Of a DNA stretch of 64,000 nt, positions 56,700 through 64,000 are shown piece after piece. The DNA is from Gillisella vitis. GTDB taxonomy: Bacteria > Pseudomonadota > Alphaproteobacteria > Rhizobiales > Rhizobiaceae. Location: contig NZ_LMVL02000002.1 in assembly GCF_001541345.2 (NCBI RefSeq), positions 1-64,000 of the forward strand, in the 5' to 3' direction. The notes under the pieces were generated by a model. The model was not told the origin of the DNA, ran no database searches, and saw only the letters and a list, made by a program, of their open reading frames with translations. The position numbers and the translations under genes are program-made. Each line of letters opens with the position of its first letter. The first letter of the stretch is position 1.

Positions 56700-57950
56700 A
56701 TGACCCTGCCTGATGTCTCAAATTCCATCGATCCGGTAAAGCTCGACAAACTGGCCGAAGTGGCCGTCAAGGTTGGCCTACGGCTGGTGCCGGGCCAGGA
56801 TCTGGTGATCACCGCGCCGCTGAACGCGCTGCCGCTGGTGCGCAACATTACTCGCCATGCCTATATGGCCGGTGCCGGTCTTGTGACGACCTTCTATTCG
56901 GATGAAGAGACGACGCTGGCCCGCTATGCGCATGGCACGGATGCAAGTTTCGACCGGGCTTCCGGTTGGCTTTACGAGGGCATGGCCAAGGCTTATGCGG
57001 GGGGTGCTGCGCGGTTGGCGATTTCCGGTGACAATCCCATGCTGCTCGCCAGCCAGGACCCGGCCAAGGTGGCGCGGGCCAACAAGGCCAATTCAATTGC
57101 CTATAAGCCTGCCTTGGAGCCGATTTCCAATTTCGACATCAACTGGAATATCTCGTCCTATCCCAATCCATCTTGGGCCGCTCAGGTGTTTCCGGATCTG
57201 CCCCTGGATGAGGCGGTGAAAAAGCTGGCGGATGCGATTTTTGCCGCGTCCCGGGTCGATCAACCCGATCCGGTCGCTGCCTGGGCGGCTCATAATGGCG
57301 AGTTGGCCAAACGGTCGGCCTGGTTGAATGGCGAGCGGTTCTCCAGTTTGCATTTCACCGGCCCCGGCACGGATCTGCGGGTTGGCCTGGCCGATGGCCA
57401 CGAATGGCACGGGGGCGCCTCCACGGCCAAGAATGGCATTACCTGCAATCCGAATATCCCGACGGAAGAGGTATTCACCACGCCGCACGCGCTAAAAGTG
57501 GAGGGTGTGGTCTCTTCCACCAAGCCCTTGTCGCATCAGGGGACGCTGATCGACAATATCCAGGTGCGGTTTGAAGCGGGCCGGATCGTCGAGGCCAAGG
57601 CTTCGCGCGGGGAAGAAGTGCTCAATAAGGTCTTGGACACCGACGAGGGCGCCCGGCGTCTGGGAGAAGTGGCCCTGGTACCGCATTCATCGCCGATTTC
57701 GGCGTCCGGCATCCTGTTCTACAACACGCTGTTTGACGAAAACGCCTCGTGCCATATCGCGCTTGGCCAGTGCTATTCCAAATGCTTCCTGGACGGAGCG
57801 TCGCTGACGCCGGAGCAGATCAAAGCTCAGGGCGGCAATTCGTCGTTGATTCATATCGACTGGATGATCGGTTCCGATAAGGTCGATATCGACGGGGTGA
57901 AAGCGGATGGCACAACGGTGCCCGTGATGCGCAAGGGCGAATGGGCCTGA
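56700..57950 (+). CDS. M29-family aminopeptidase (AmpS-like)
   Basis: A 416-residue thermophilic-type metallo-aminopeptidase. The N-terminal domain has LVPGQDLVITAPLNALPLVR. The catalytic domain includes FTGPGTDLRVGLADGHEW, NIPTEEVFTTPH (a metal-binding Glu), GARRLGEVALVPHSSPIS, NTLFDENASCHIALG and LIHIDWMIGS. It removes N-terminal residues in the cytoplasm. ATG 56700 has CCAGGA nearby. The same frame stays open for 349 codons upstream across two other genes, but that part is a shadow. Confidence 0.92.
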   Translation: MTLPDVSNSIDPVKLDKLAEVAVKVGLRLVPGQDLVITAPLNALPLVRNITRHAYMAGAGLVTTFYSDEETTLARYAHGTDASFDRASGWLYEGMAKAYAGGAARLAISGDNPMLLASQDPAKVARANKANSIAYKPALEPISNFDINWNISSYPNPSWAAQVFPDLPLDEAVKKLADAIFAASRVDQPDPVAAWAAHNGELAKRSAWLNGERFSSLHFTGPGTDLRVGLADGHEWHGGASTAKNGITCNPNIPTEEVFTTPHALKVEGVVSSTKPLSHQGTLIDNIQVRFEAGRIVEAKASRGEEVLNKVLDTDEGARRLGEVALVPHSSPISASGILFYNTLFDENASCHIALGQCYSKCFLDGASLTPEQIKAQGGNSSLIHIDWMIGSDKVDIDGVKADGTTVPVMRKGEWA

Positions 57951-57999
57951 ACATGCACACGGCCCGCGTTTGATAAACGCAGGCCGATTTCATCGAATA

Positions 58000-58103
58000 G
58001 AGACCCGCGCACCAAATGTGGTGCGCGAAAGTCGTCATAATTTTTGAATTTGTTGCATGATTTTCTCTTCAAGCCGATTCCGGTCTAAAGAATTATGCAG
58101 TAA
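58000..58103 (+). repeat. rhizobial palindromic repeat, copy E
   Basis: GCGCACCAAATGTGGTGCGC (about 58007-58026) corresponds to the second palindrome, and TTGCATGATTTTCTCTTCAA, then GCCGATTCCGGTCTAAAGAA and TTATGCAGTAA, to the first. Both parts are degenerate relative to copy C. It ends six bases before the stop of the convergent DUF6481 gene. Confidence 0.7.
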
Positions 58104-58109
58104 GGCCGA

Positions 58110-58490
58110 TCAGCCCTGTCTGGCCTTACGGTTGGCATAACGCTGATCGCGTTGCGCCTTGCGGGTGGCTTCGTCTTCAAGCAAACGGGAAATTCGGGCT
58201 TTTTCAGCGGCTTCGCGCGCATCGGCTTCGGCCGTTGCTTCTGCGGCAAGTGCGGCTTCACGTGCAGCTGTCTCGGCTGCAAGCTGTTGCTGTTCCTGCA
58301 GTTTTGTCTGTTCGCGCTCGGCGCGCCGTGCTTCTCTGGCCTCGGCTATTGCCTGGCGCTCTGCCTGGCGGGCGAGACGGGTTGGTTCCGACGCTTCCTG
58401 TGCGGCCTTATAGGCCTGAAGGAGGGCGGCCTTTGCGTCGGCAGCGGTGGTACGGCGGTCGACGACTTCATTTTTCCGGCTATTTTTCAA
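58110..58490 (-). CDS. DUF6481 family protein
   Basis: 126 residues, almost entirely Ala/Glu/Arg-rich and predicted as one long helix or coiled coil (ERQAIAEAREARRAEREQTK and similar). The N-terminus MKNSRKNEVVDRR is the conserved part of the family. The start is TTG 58490, with GGAAC upstream. Function unknown; family members commonly lie near cold-shock genes in Rhizobiales, as here. Confidence 0.75.
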   Translation of the reverse strand: MKNSRKNEVVDRRTTAADAKAALLQAYKAAQEASEPTRLARQAERQAIAEAREARRAEREQTKLQEQQQLAAETAAREAALAAEATAEADAREAAEKARISRLLEDEATRKAQRDQRYANRKARQG

Positions 58491-58523
58491 AGAGATGTTC
58501 CAGTTGTAGATAGGGCCTGCAAA

Positions 58524-58748
58524 TCAGGCTTTTCGGGTCGTTTTGGCAGCAGTTGCGGCGTCAGCCATCTGCTGGTCCTGCAATTCCTTGGCAAGTCGCG
58601 CTTCACGCAGCCTGAGGGTTTTTTCTTCACGGGCAAGCACGAGCGAATCCTGTTCTTCCACGGCACGACCGCGCGCGAAGAACTGCGACTGCTCCTTGTC
58701 AAAAGCGATTTCCGCCTGCTGACGTGATTTACTATAATTTTCTGCCAT
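58524..58748 (-). CDS. small conserved rhizobial protein
   Basis: 74 residues beginning MAENYSKSRQQAEIAFDKEQ, highly charged and helical (REEKTLRLREARLAKELQDQ). There is no signal or membrane segment. I recall similar short proteins beside DUF6481 and cold-shock genes in Rhizobiales. AAAGGCG precedes ATG 58748. It lies 33 bp upstream of the DUF6481 gene on the same strand and is probably cotranscribed. Confidence 0.72.
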   Translation of the reverse strand: MAENYSKSRQQAEIAFDKEQSQFFARGRAVEEQDSLVLAREEKTLRLREARLAKELQDQQMADAATAAKTTRKA

Positions 58749-59176
58749 GGGGTCGCGCCTTTCTGGGTGGCAGCGCCGCGTGCCGGGCATGGCGCGCAAA
58801 AAACGCTACGACATTCTGCGCCGTGTACATTCAGGTGTACGTGAGGCCGCTGTGACACTTATTACGAAGGCTCAAAGATGTGGTTCACATCCTCGCCCTG
58901 AAGACATGCAGATATCTCAAAGACAACAAGGACTTGAGATGTTTGCAAACGGCATAGAAATTGCCATCTTCACGGTCTCTTCGCATACCATCTGCTGCAT
59001 ATTTCATGTGCGACCCAAACCGGGCGCAAGATGGTATGCAACAGGAAATCGTGTGAGCGCGGTCTGCGACGGCGCGGCAGGCAATAAAAAAGGCCAGGCA
59101 AACTGCCTGACCTTGGTTGGATCATGCTCTCAACAATGCCAGTACATCCGTGGTCAAAGGAAAGCCGAACCCTATA
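58749..59176. other. intergenic region with distant inverted repeat
   Basis: 428 bp between the cold-shock and 74-residue genes. It holds the cold-shock terminator and a 10-bp perfect inverted repeat (GCATACCATC at 58983, GATGGTATGC at 59030) with a 37-base spacer. No gene was seen. Confidence 0.55.
59086..59114 (-). terminator. terminator of the cold-shock gene
   Basis: On the minus strand AAGGTCAGGCA pairs with TGCCTGGCCTT (one mismatch), followed by TTTTATT. It is about 60 bp past the stop. Confidence 0.85.
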
Positions 59177-59386
59177 TTAAGCAGCCTGGAGATTGCAGGC
59201 CGACATTTTGCCGGACTTGTTGTCGCGTTCCATGTCGTAGGCGATCTTCTGGCCTTCGACGATTTCACGCATACCAGCGCGTTCAACAGCAGAGATATGC
59301 ACGAATGCATCTGGGCCGCCGTTGTCAGGCTGAATGAAGCCGAAGCCCTTAGTGGAATTAAACCATTTAACTGTGCCAGTGGTCAT
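59177..59386 (-). CDS. cspA: cold-shock domain protein
   Basis: A 69-residue CSD protein. TGTVKWFNSTKGFGFIQPD contains RNP1 (KGFGFI) and DAFVHIS contains RNP2. It binds single-stranded RNA as an RNA chaperone. ATG 59386 with AAAGGG upstream gives the family start MTTGTVKW. It is monocistronic with its own terminator. Confidence 0.95.
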   Translation of the reverse strand: MTTGTVKWFNSTKGFGFIQPDNGGPDAFVHISAVERAGMREIVEGQKIAYDMERDNKSGKMSACNLQAA

Positions 59387-59710
59387 GATGAACCCTTTCA
59401 TAGCATATTGAGTGACCACAGCGCAAAACGCCGTGGATGAGGATAGCGATTTTTGAAAGGAAGGTTCGTTCAGGGCGCGGTGCTAATTGCGCGGTAACCA
59501 AAGCTCAGCAAGCAAATATCGATGACCAATAGATACCCCCTCAAGGCATGCATGTCAACCAAAGCTTTGAATTTATTATGATCCGCCTTTATTCCGGGCT
59601 ATGGTGAAGGGGTCCAAAGCCTTGTATCCGCACCGTAATCTCTGTCTGTGCGGCACCGCGTTCAAACGTCCATTCTGTCGCTCGTCACGGTGCCGTTTGC
59701 ACTCTTTTGG
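59387..59710. other. cspA promoter and leader region
   Basis: 324 bp between xseA and cspA. A long 5' leader is usual for cold-shock genes, and none of the small frames here looks coding. No defined motif could be assigned. Confidence 0.5.
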
Positions 59711-61342
59711 TTAGAAAAGACTACCCTGTCCGGCGGGTGGCTCCGATTTTTTCGGCGATTTGGGCAAGGGATTCGGTTTTACCGGGACTGGGGTTGTCGT
59801 GGCAGGAGCGGCTTGCGGTGAAGGTGACGCTTTATCGCCATCGCCGGTCACGGCGGAAACCCGGCCATCGGCAAATTCGATGGCGATGGCGCGCCCATCC
59901 TCAAGACCTGCCGCACGCGAAAGGGGCCGGTCGTCCTCCCCACGGATCACGGCATAGCCGCGCATCAGGACATTCTTGTAGGACAGCGATTGCAGCATCC
60001 GGTCGTGGGCCGACACCGTGGAGCGGGCGCGGCGAAGATCGTTGATAACAGCACTGTCGGCCCGGCGCGAAAAGCTGTCCAGCCGGTCTCTCGAGCGTCC
60101 CGTTTGGGCCTTCAGCCGGGCCGGAACCGCCGTCAATGTTGCATCGATCCGGCCAAGATTGGCTTTCTGCCGCTCGATCAGCCGTTCGATAATCCGGTCG
60201 GCAAGGGCGGCGCGCTCGCTGACCCGCTGCCGACGCTCCACCAACCGGCGCACCAGCATATCCGGCGACAATTTGGCGGCGGCCCGCTCGAAGCTTTGCC
60301 GCTTGGTCATGGTATTGAGTTCCAGGCTGCGGCCAAGACCGCTGGCCGCTTCGTCGAAACGGCGGCGCGGCAGCGCCAGCAATTGATCTAGGGAGGGTAG
60401 GGCGCGGGCCAGCGCCCGCAGGTTCTGGCGACGATGATCCATCTGGCGGTTGACGGCACCTGCCAGTCGGGCAGCAAGCCCGGCCAGTTGCGCTTCCAGA
60501 TCCGCCTTGACCGGCACGGCCATTTCAGCCGCCCCTGTCGGCGTCGGCGCCCTGACATCGGCTGCATAATCGATCAGTGTCCAGTCTGTTTCATGGCCAA
60601 CCGCCGAAATCAGCGGAATGGCGCTGGCGGCGGCGGCGCGTACCACGGCTTCGTCGTTGAAGCTCCACAAGTCTTCCAGGCTGCCGCCACCGCGCGCGAC
60701 GATCAGCACGTCCGGCCTCGGAATGGCACCATCAGGCTGAAAGGCATTGAAGCCGTTGATTGCGTTAGCAACGTCGTCGCCGGAGCCTTCGCCTTGCACT
60801 TTGACGGGCCAGACCAGGACATGCACGGGAAAGCGGTCTGAAATCCGGTGAAGAATGTCGCGGATTACAGCACCGGTGGGCGAGGTGACGACGCCGATCA
60901 CCTTCGGCAGGAATGGCAGCAATTGCTTGGTAGCCGGATCGAACAGGCCTTCTGCGGTAAACCGGCGCTTGCGCTCCTCAATCAGCGCCATCAGGGCACC
61001 AGCACCGGCTGGTTCCATCTGCTCAATGACGATCTGGTATTTGGACGAGCCAGGGAAGGTGGTGATACGGCCAGTGGCGATCACTTCCATGCCTTCTTCT
61101 GGCCGGTATTTCAGCTTGGAAAACGATCCCTTCCAGACCACCGCGTCGATCCGCGCCTTGTCGTCCTTCAGCGAAAAATAGGCATGACCGGAGGAATGCT
61201 GGCCTCGAAAACCGGAAATTTCGCCGCGCACCCGTACCTGGTCGAAGGCGGTTTCGATGGTGCGCTTGATCGATCCGGAAAGCTCCGAGACGGAAAATTC
61301 GGTCAGATTGCTGGGCTGGTCGTCGTCAAAGAAAGAGGCCAT
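59711..61342 (-). CDS. xseA: exodeoxyribonuclease VII large subunit
   Basis: 543 residues. The N-terminal OB-fold ([20 protein letters not shown], then VRGEISGFR and [11 protein letters not shown]) is followed by the catalytic region with [24 protein letters not shown] and [18 protein letters not shown] long coiled coil and a Pro/Lys-rich tail end the protein. It degrades single-stranded DNA with XseB. ATG 61342 begins the family N-terminus. Confidence 0.95.
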   Translation of the reverse strand: MASFFDDDQPSNLTEFSVSELSGSIKRTIETAFDQVRVRGEISGFRGQHSSGHAYFSLKDDKARIDAVVWKGSFSKLKYRPEEGMEVIATGRITTFPGSSKYQIVIEQMEPAGAGALMALIEERKRRFTAEGLFDPATKQLLPFLPKVIGVVTSPTGAVIRDILHRISDRFPVHVLVWPVKVQGEGSGDDVANAINGFNAFQPDGAIPRPDVLIVARGGGSLEDLWSFNDEAVVRAAAASAIPLISAVGHETDWTLIDYAADVRAPTPTGAAEMAVPVKADLEAQLAGLAARLAGAVNRQMDHRRQNLRALARALPSLDQLLALPRRRFDEAASGLGRSLELNTMTKRQSFERAAAKLSPDMLVRRLVERRQRVSERAALADRIIERLIERQKANLGRIDATLTAVPARLKAQTGRSRDRLDSFSRRADSAVINDLRRARSTVSAHDRMLQSLSYKNVLMRGYAVIRGEDDRPLSRAAGLEDGRAIAIEFADGRVSAVTGDGDKASPSPQAAPATTTPVPVKPNPLPKSPKKSEPPAGQGSLF

Positions 61343-61453
61343 GACAGTGTTTTATCCAAGCTTCCAAAAAAACGCATCTTTTTTTGGAAAGAAGTAAACA
61401 GGCTTTGTTCGGGCCGTTTTCGTGGGGCCAATCGTTAACTCTCGGGTGGCAAT

Positions 61454-61723
61454 ATGCCTGATATCACGATTTGTCTGTCATACGGGATCGCATCCATGAC
61501 CTTTCTCATCGCCATGGCAATTGGCATCGCCACCGCAACGACCAGAAGCATCCTGGCAATTGTTGCGGTTTCGCTGATGCTTTTGACGGCGGGGCTGGTC
61601 ATGCTGGCTCTTTCGCCTGCGATGACGGCGATGGATCTGCTGACGGCGCTGATCGCCTATAATGTCGGGCTGATCGATTGCCTGGTGGTCTCGCTTGCCC
61701 TGTCGCAGCGCAAGATTGCCTGA
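61454..61723 (+). CDS. small membrane protein
   Basis: 89 residues with two or three hydrophobic helices (MTFLIAMAIGIATATT, LAIVAVSLMLLTAGLVMLAL, LLTALIAYNVGLIDCLVVSL). It resembles small rhizobial integral membrane proteins of unknown function. The start is uncertain: ATG 61454 with GGTGG upstream, or ATG 61496. It is divergent from xseA. Confidence 0.6.
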   Translation: MPDITICLSYGIASMTFLIAMAIGIATATTRSILAIVAVSLMLLTAGLVMLALSPAMTAMDLLTALIAYNVGLIDCLVVSLALSQRKIA

Positions 61724-61770
61724 TTTCACTATTCGCCTGATCTCAATATTCGTTTTTAAACTCTATCCGT

Positions 61771-63636
61771 TCACGGCTGCGGCTTTACCAAAAAGATCCG
61801 CAGGCCGGACCGGCTGTCGGCTGCAAGCGGCTCAAGATAATCAGGCACGATGTTGCGGTTCAGATCCGCATAAAGCCCATCTGGCTTCAAGGCGATCAAC
61901 TGGCGGGTTTGCGCATCGGAGGGGCAGAAGGCGAGAATGCCGACATGGGCGCCCACCAGAAAAGCATGGGCGTCCGGTGGTGTCGACAGGCCGATATGCA
62001 GTTCTGTCAACATGCCTGCCTGATTGCGATGATAGGGTGCCGTCAATATCCGATGTGGGGTGAATCGCAGGATGGACGTGCCGCTATCCGATGGTGCGAC
62101 AACTGTCGTTGGTGCCAAGCCTGACAATTGCGAAAGCGCTTTTTCGGATGAGCAATCGCGGCTGGCATCTTTGGATGCGGCGCCTGGCCGAAACTGTGGT
62201 TTCAATCGCGCCGTTCCTTCCACAGCAAGTGTGCCTGCAACCGCCCACACGGAAGGGACTGACAGAAGAATGGCGGCGATATAGGCGAGGCTTGAGAGAA
62301 TGCGGGCTGGTCGCAGCATCGCACGCCCGCGCAGATCGGCAACCAGCAGCGCGAGCGGCAGGATCGGGATCAGGTTGGAAAACATTGCGCCGCGCACCTG
62401 GATCAGCGCGACACCGAGGCTGACCGCCAGCAAGAGCGCCAGCGCCAGATGCGCCTCCACCTGGTTTTTTCGCCAGACCTGGGTAAGACAGAACAGCAGC
62501 CCGAACAGGCCAACAGCGTAAAAGCCGCCGAGAGTTCCCGGCTCCTGCTGCGCCATGGCAAAGACCGAGCGAGCCTCGCCAACATTGTTCAGCCATAGCG
62601 TCACCAGCATCGGATCGAGGCTGGCGAGAGGATTGCCGAGGCATTGTGGCGCGACGATCAGGGCTGAGAAACCGACGCTGGCGCCGATCATCAGCAGCAG
62701 GAACAGCCGAACACCGGCAGGAAACCGGCTGGCAAAGGCGGCAGCGGAAAACAGCAATCCGCCGCCAATCGCCGTCAGGGCGTAAAAGCCGAAGGAGAGG
62801 TTGTCGCAAGTGACCGTGCGATAGGATTGCGCAGGCACGGTTGCGGCAAACAGCAGCGTGACCGACAGCGCCAGGCTAAGAGAATAGGCCATGGCACAGG
62901 CCCGCATTGCTTTACCATGCCAGGCCCAGAGCAGGGCGACGGTAGCGCAGGCCGTGGCAATCAGCGGCGTGGTTTCTGCGCCGATGGCCAGCGCCAGAGC
63001 CGCTGCCGCACCGGCCAGCGTAAACCATATCGATGAGCGAGCCCCAGTCTGAGCGCTTGGCCCGGCGGTGGAAAGCACGGCGGTTAGGAAAGCGATCAGG
63101 GCGATCTGGACATTGTGATGATCGATTGCACCGGGCAGGAAACGGTTGGATGTCAGAAGATAAAGGGCGCTCAGGCAAAGCGCCAGATGCATGGTCACTT
63201 TGCCGCCCAGCGCCCATCCGGCAGCACCGAGCGACAGCATGACCGGCACGGTCCAGAGGAGCGGCCAGATGGCAAGGGCCACGGCCTCGGCTGTACGCGG
63301 CGCAAACCAGACACCGGCCAGCCGGATCAAGGTGGCAATCGGCCAGTCGATCAACCGCGACCAATGCATCAGCGTTCCGGGTGCCAGGCCCAGCCGGTAT
63401 TGCATCATGTCGAACCAGCTCTGACCGGCAAGATAATCCCTGACTTCGACCAGCCGCATGGCATCGTCATTGTCAGCGCCGACATAATCCTTGGCAAAAG
63501 GCAGCGTCGTCGCACAGATGACGACGATGACGAGAAGGCAATAGCCCAGTATCACCGGCAGGAGGCGCGGGACGGTCTCATGAGCCGTCACCAGAGAAGA
63601 TGTAGAGGATGCGGGAAGGGAAGACTTGGGCGTCAT
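61771..63636 (-). CDS. large polytopic membrane protein (GT-C-like)
   Basis: About 621 residues with some ten to twelve hydrophobic helices. The first periplasmic loop has DNDDAMRLVEVRDYLAGQSW, an Asp-rich stretch as in GT-C glycosyltransferases and oligosaccharyl-transferase-like proteins, then MMQYRLGLAPGTLMHWSRLI. The C-terminal ~100 residues are soluble. It may act with the divergent family 2 glycosyltransferase in polysaccharide or lipid glycosylation (inference). ATG 63636 with GGAAA upstream is chosen. The longer frame starts at 63798 and would overlap the neighbour's start. Confidence 0.7.
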   Translation of the reverse strand: MTPKSSLPASSTSSLVTAHETVPRLLPVILGYCLLVIVVICATTLPFAKDYVGADNDDAMRLVEVRDYLAGQSWFDMMQYRLGLAPGTLMHWSRLIDWPIATLIRLAGVWFAPRTAEAVALAIWPLLWTVPVMLSLGAAGWALGGKVTMHLALCLSALYLLTSNRFLPGAIDHHNVQIALIAFLTAVLSTAGPSAQTGARSSIWFTLAGAAAALALAIGAETTPLIATACATVALLWAWHGKAMRACAMAYSLSLALSVTLLFAATVPAQSYRTVTCDNLSFGFYALTAIGGGLLFSAAAFASRFPAGVRLFLLLMIGASVGFSALIVAPQCLGNPLASLDPMLVTLWLNNVGEARSVFAMAQQEPGTLGGFYAVGLFGLLFCLTQVWRKNQVEAHLALALLLAVSLGVALIQVRGAMFSNLIPILPLALLVADLRGRAMLRPARILSSLAYIAAILLSVPSVWAVAGTLAVEGTARLKPQFRPGAASKDASRDCSSEKALSQLSGLAPTTVVAPSDSGTSILRFTPHRILTAPYHRNQAGMLTELHIGLSTPPDAHAFLVGAHVGILAFCPSDAQTRQLIALKPDGLYADLNRNIVPDYLEPLAADSRSGLRIFLVKPQP

Positions 63637-63796
63637 CGGTATTTCCGGTTGTTCGGGGCCTCCCGTTTCGGGGAGATGCGACCAAGATTCTTCGATTGTT
63701 CGGCTTATCCGAAACCTAGCCTTAACCTTCTCAAGAAATAGTAAAATCTCAAGGAGCCGCATTTCGGCTGCCCGAACATCTGTATCGAGTAAGTTC

Positions 63797-64000
63797 ATGG
63801 GCCAGACACCAGTACCGGACGTGGCGGTCCTTATTCCCTGCTATAATGAGGCTGGCACCATTGCCTCGGTGGTGCGCGGTTTCCGTACCGCCCTGCCGCA
63901 GGCGCGGGTCTATGTCTATGACAACAATTCCACCGATGGTACGGCGTTGGCCGCCATGCTGGCCGGTGCCGAGGTGTTGTACGAGCGGCGGCAGGGCAAG
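63797..64000 (+). CDS. family 2 glycosyltransferase (partial, cut by window end)
   Basis: The first 68 codons are MGQTPVPDVAVLIPCYNEAG, then TIASVVRGFR, YVYDNNSTDGT and YERRQGK. They show the GT-A nucleotide-sugar-binding start of family 2 enzymes (VLIPCYNE and the D-N-x-S-x-D-G-T motif). The rest lies outside the window. It is divergent from the large membrane protein gene. The ribosome site is weak. Confidence 0.85.
   Translation, partial: MGQTPVPDVAVLIPCYNEAGTIASVVRGFRTALPQARVYVYDNNSTDGTALAAMLAGAEVLYERRQGK

Noticed and set aside
58256..58268. Other CACGTG hexamers (for example near 58260, 38548, 56572) as parS sites
   Set aside because: They lie inside genes or lack the flanking GTTT/AAAC of parS.

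Overview
The window looks like a chromosomal segment of a Rhizobiaceae bacterium (Agrobacterium / Allorhizobium / Rhizobium type). Supporting signs are a bifunctional IolC inside idhA-iolR-iolCDEB, a glpR-glpDSTPQUV glycerol operon, the order cycM-kdsB-pheA, the order ffs-dnaX-ybaB, a short second FtsZ, DUF6481 and cold-shock genes, and a palindromic intergenic repeat family I recognise from rhizobial genomes. Genes are dense, GC-rich and mostly in short operons with good ribosome binding sites. No rRNA, tRNA, CRISPR array or complete mobile element was seen. The only mobile-element trace is a broken serine recombinase end at the left edge.

Layout. 1-4.2 kb: recombinase remnant, then an MFS transporter and a DapA-family lyase/aldolase, divergent from a LacI-type regulator with a perfect 14-bp operator. 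4.3-5.3 kb: exported L,D-transpeptidase-like protein. 5.6-13.7 kb: myo-inositol catabolism (idhA, iolR, iolC, iolD, iolE, a small membrane protein, iolB). 13.7-14.6 kb: two small hypotheticals. 14.7-22.2 kb: a membrane-lipid/photo-oxidative stress block (SDR, DUF3833, SDR; cyclopropane synthase-like, DUF1365 and FAD amine-oxidase-like genes; rpoE, chrR, DUF2177) with RpoE-type promoters. 22.2-30.8 kb: a parS-like site, glpR, and the glycerol operon glpD-S-T-P-Q-U-V. 30.9-33.2 kb: cytochrome c, kdsB, pheA. 33.3-36.9 kb: GH3 beta-glucosidase, nudC, HIT protein. 37.0-39.6 kb: SRP RNA, dnaX, ybaB. 39.6-44.6 kb: SelT/W-like protein, DUF1508, GNAT, XRE-cupin regulator, short ftsZ, lepA. 44.6-47.0 kb: RNase D and a sulfatase-family hydrolase. 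47.37-47.49 kb: a small RNA with three anti-Shine-Dalgarno loops. 47.7-58 kb: phosphohexomutase, thioesterase, AEC transporter, a 725-residue low-complexity orphan, NadV, an Spx/ArsC-like protein, YbaK, an M29 aminopeptidase. 58-64 kb: DUF6481 protein, a 74-residue protein, cold-shock protein, xseA, a small membrane protein, a large membrane protein and the start of a family 2 glycosyltransferase cut by the window end.

How the parts work together. The iol genes carry inositol through inosose, the diketone, deoxy-glucuronate and the kinase/aldolase steps, under an RpiR-type repressor. The glp genes import glycerol and oxidise glycerol-3-phosphate under a DeoR-type repressor with phased TTCGTTT repeats. 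RpoE-ChrR probably senses singlet oxygen and controls the adjacent lipid-modifying genes. The most interesting non-coding signals are the triple anti-SD sRNA, the bipartite palindromic repeat family (five copies), the near-consensus parS site, and a pair of related long palindromes flanking the dapA-lacI module.
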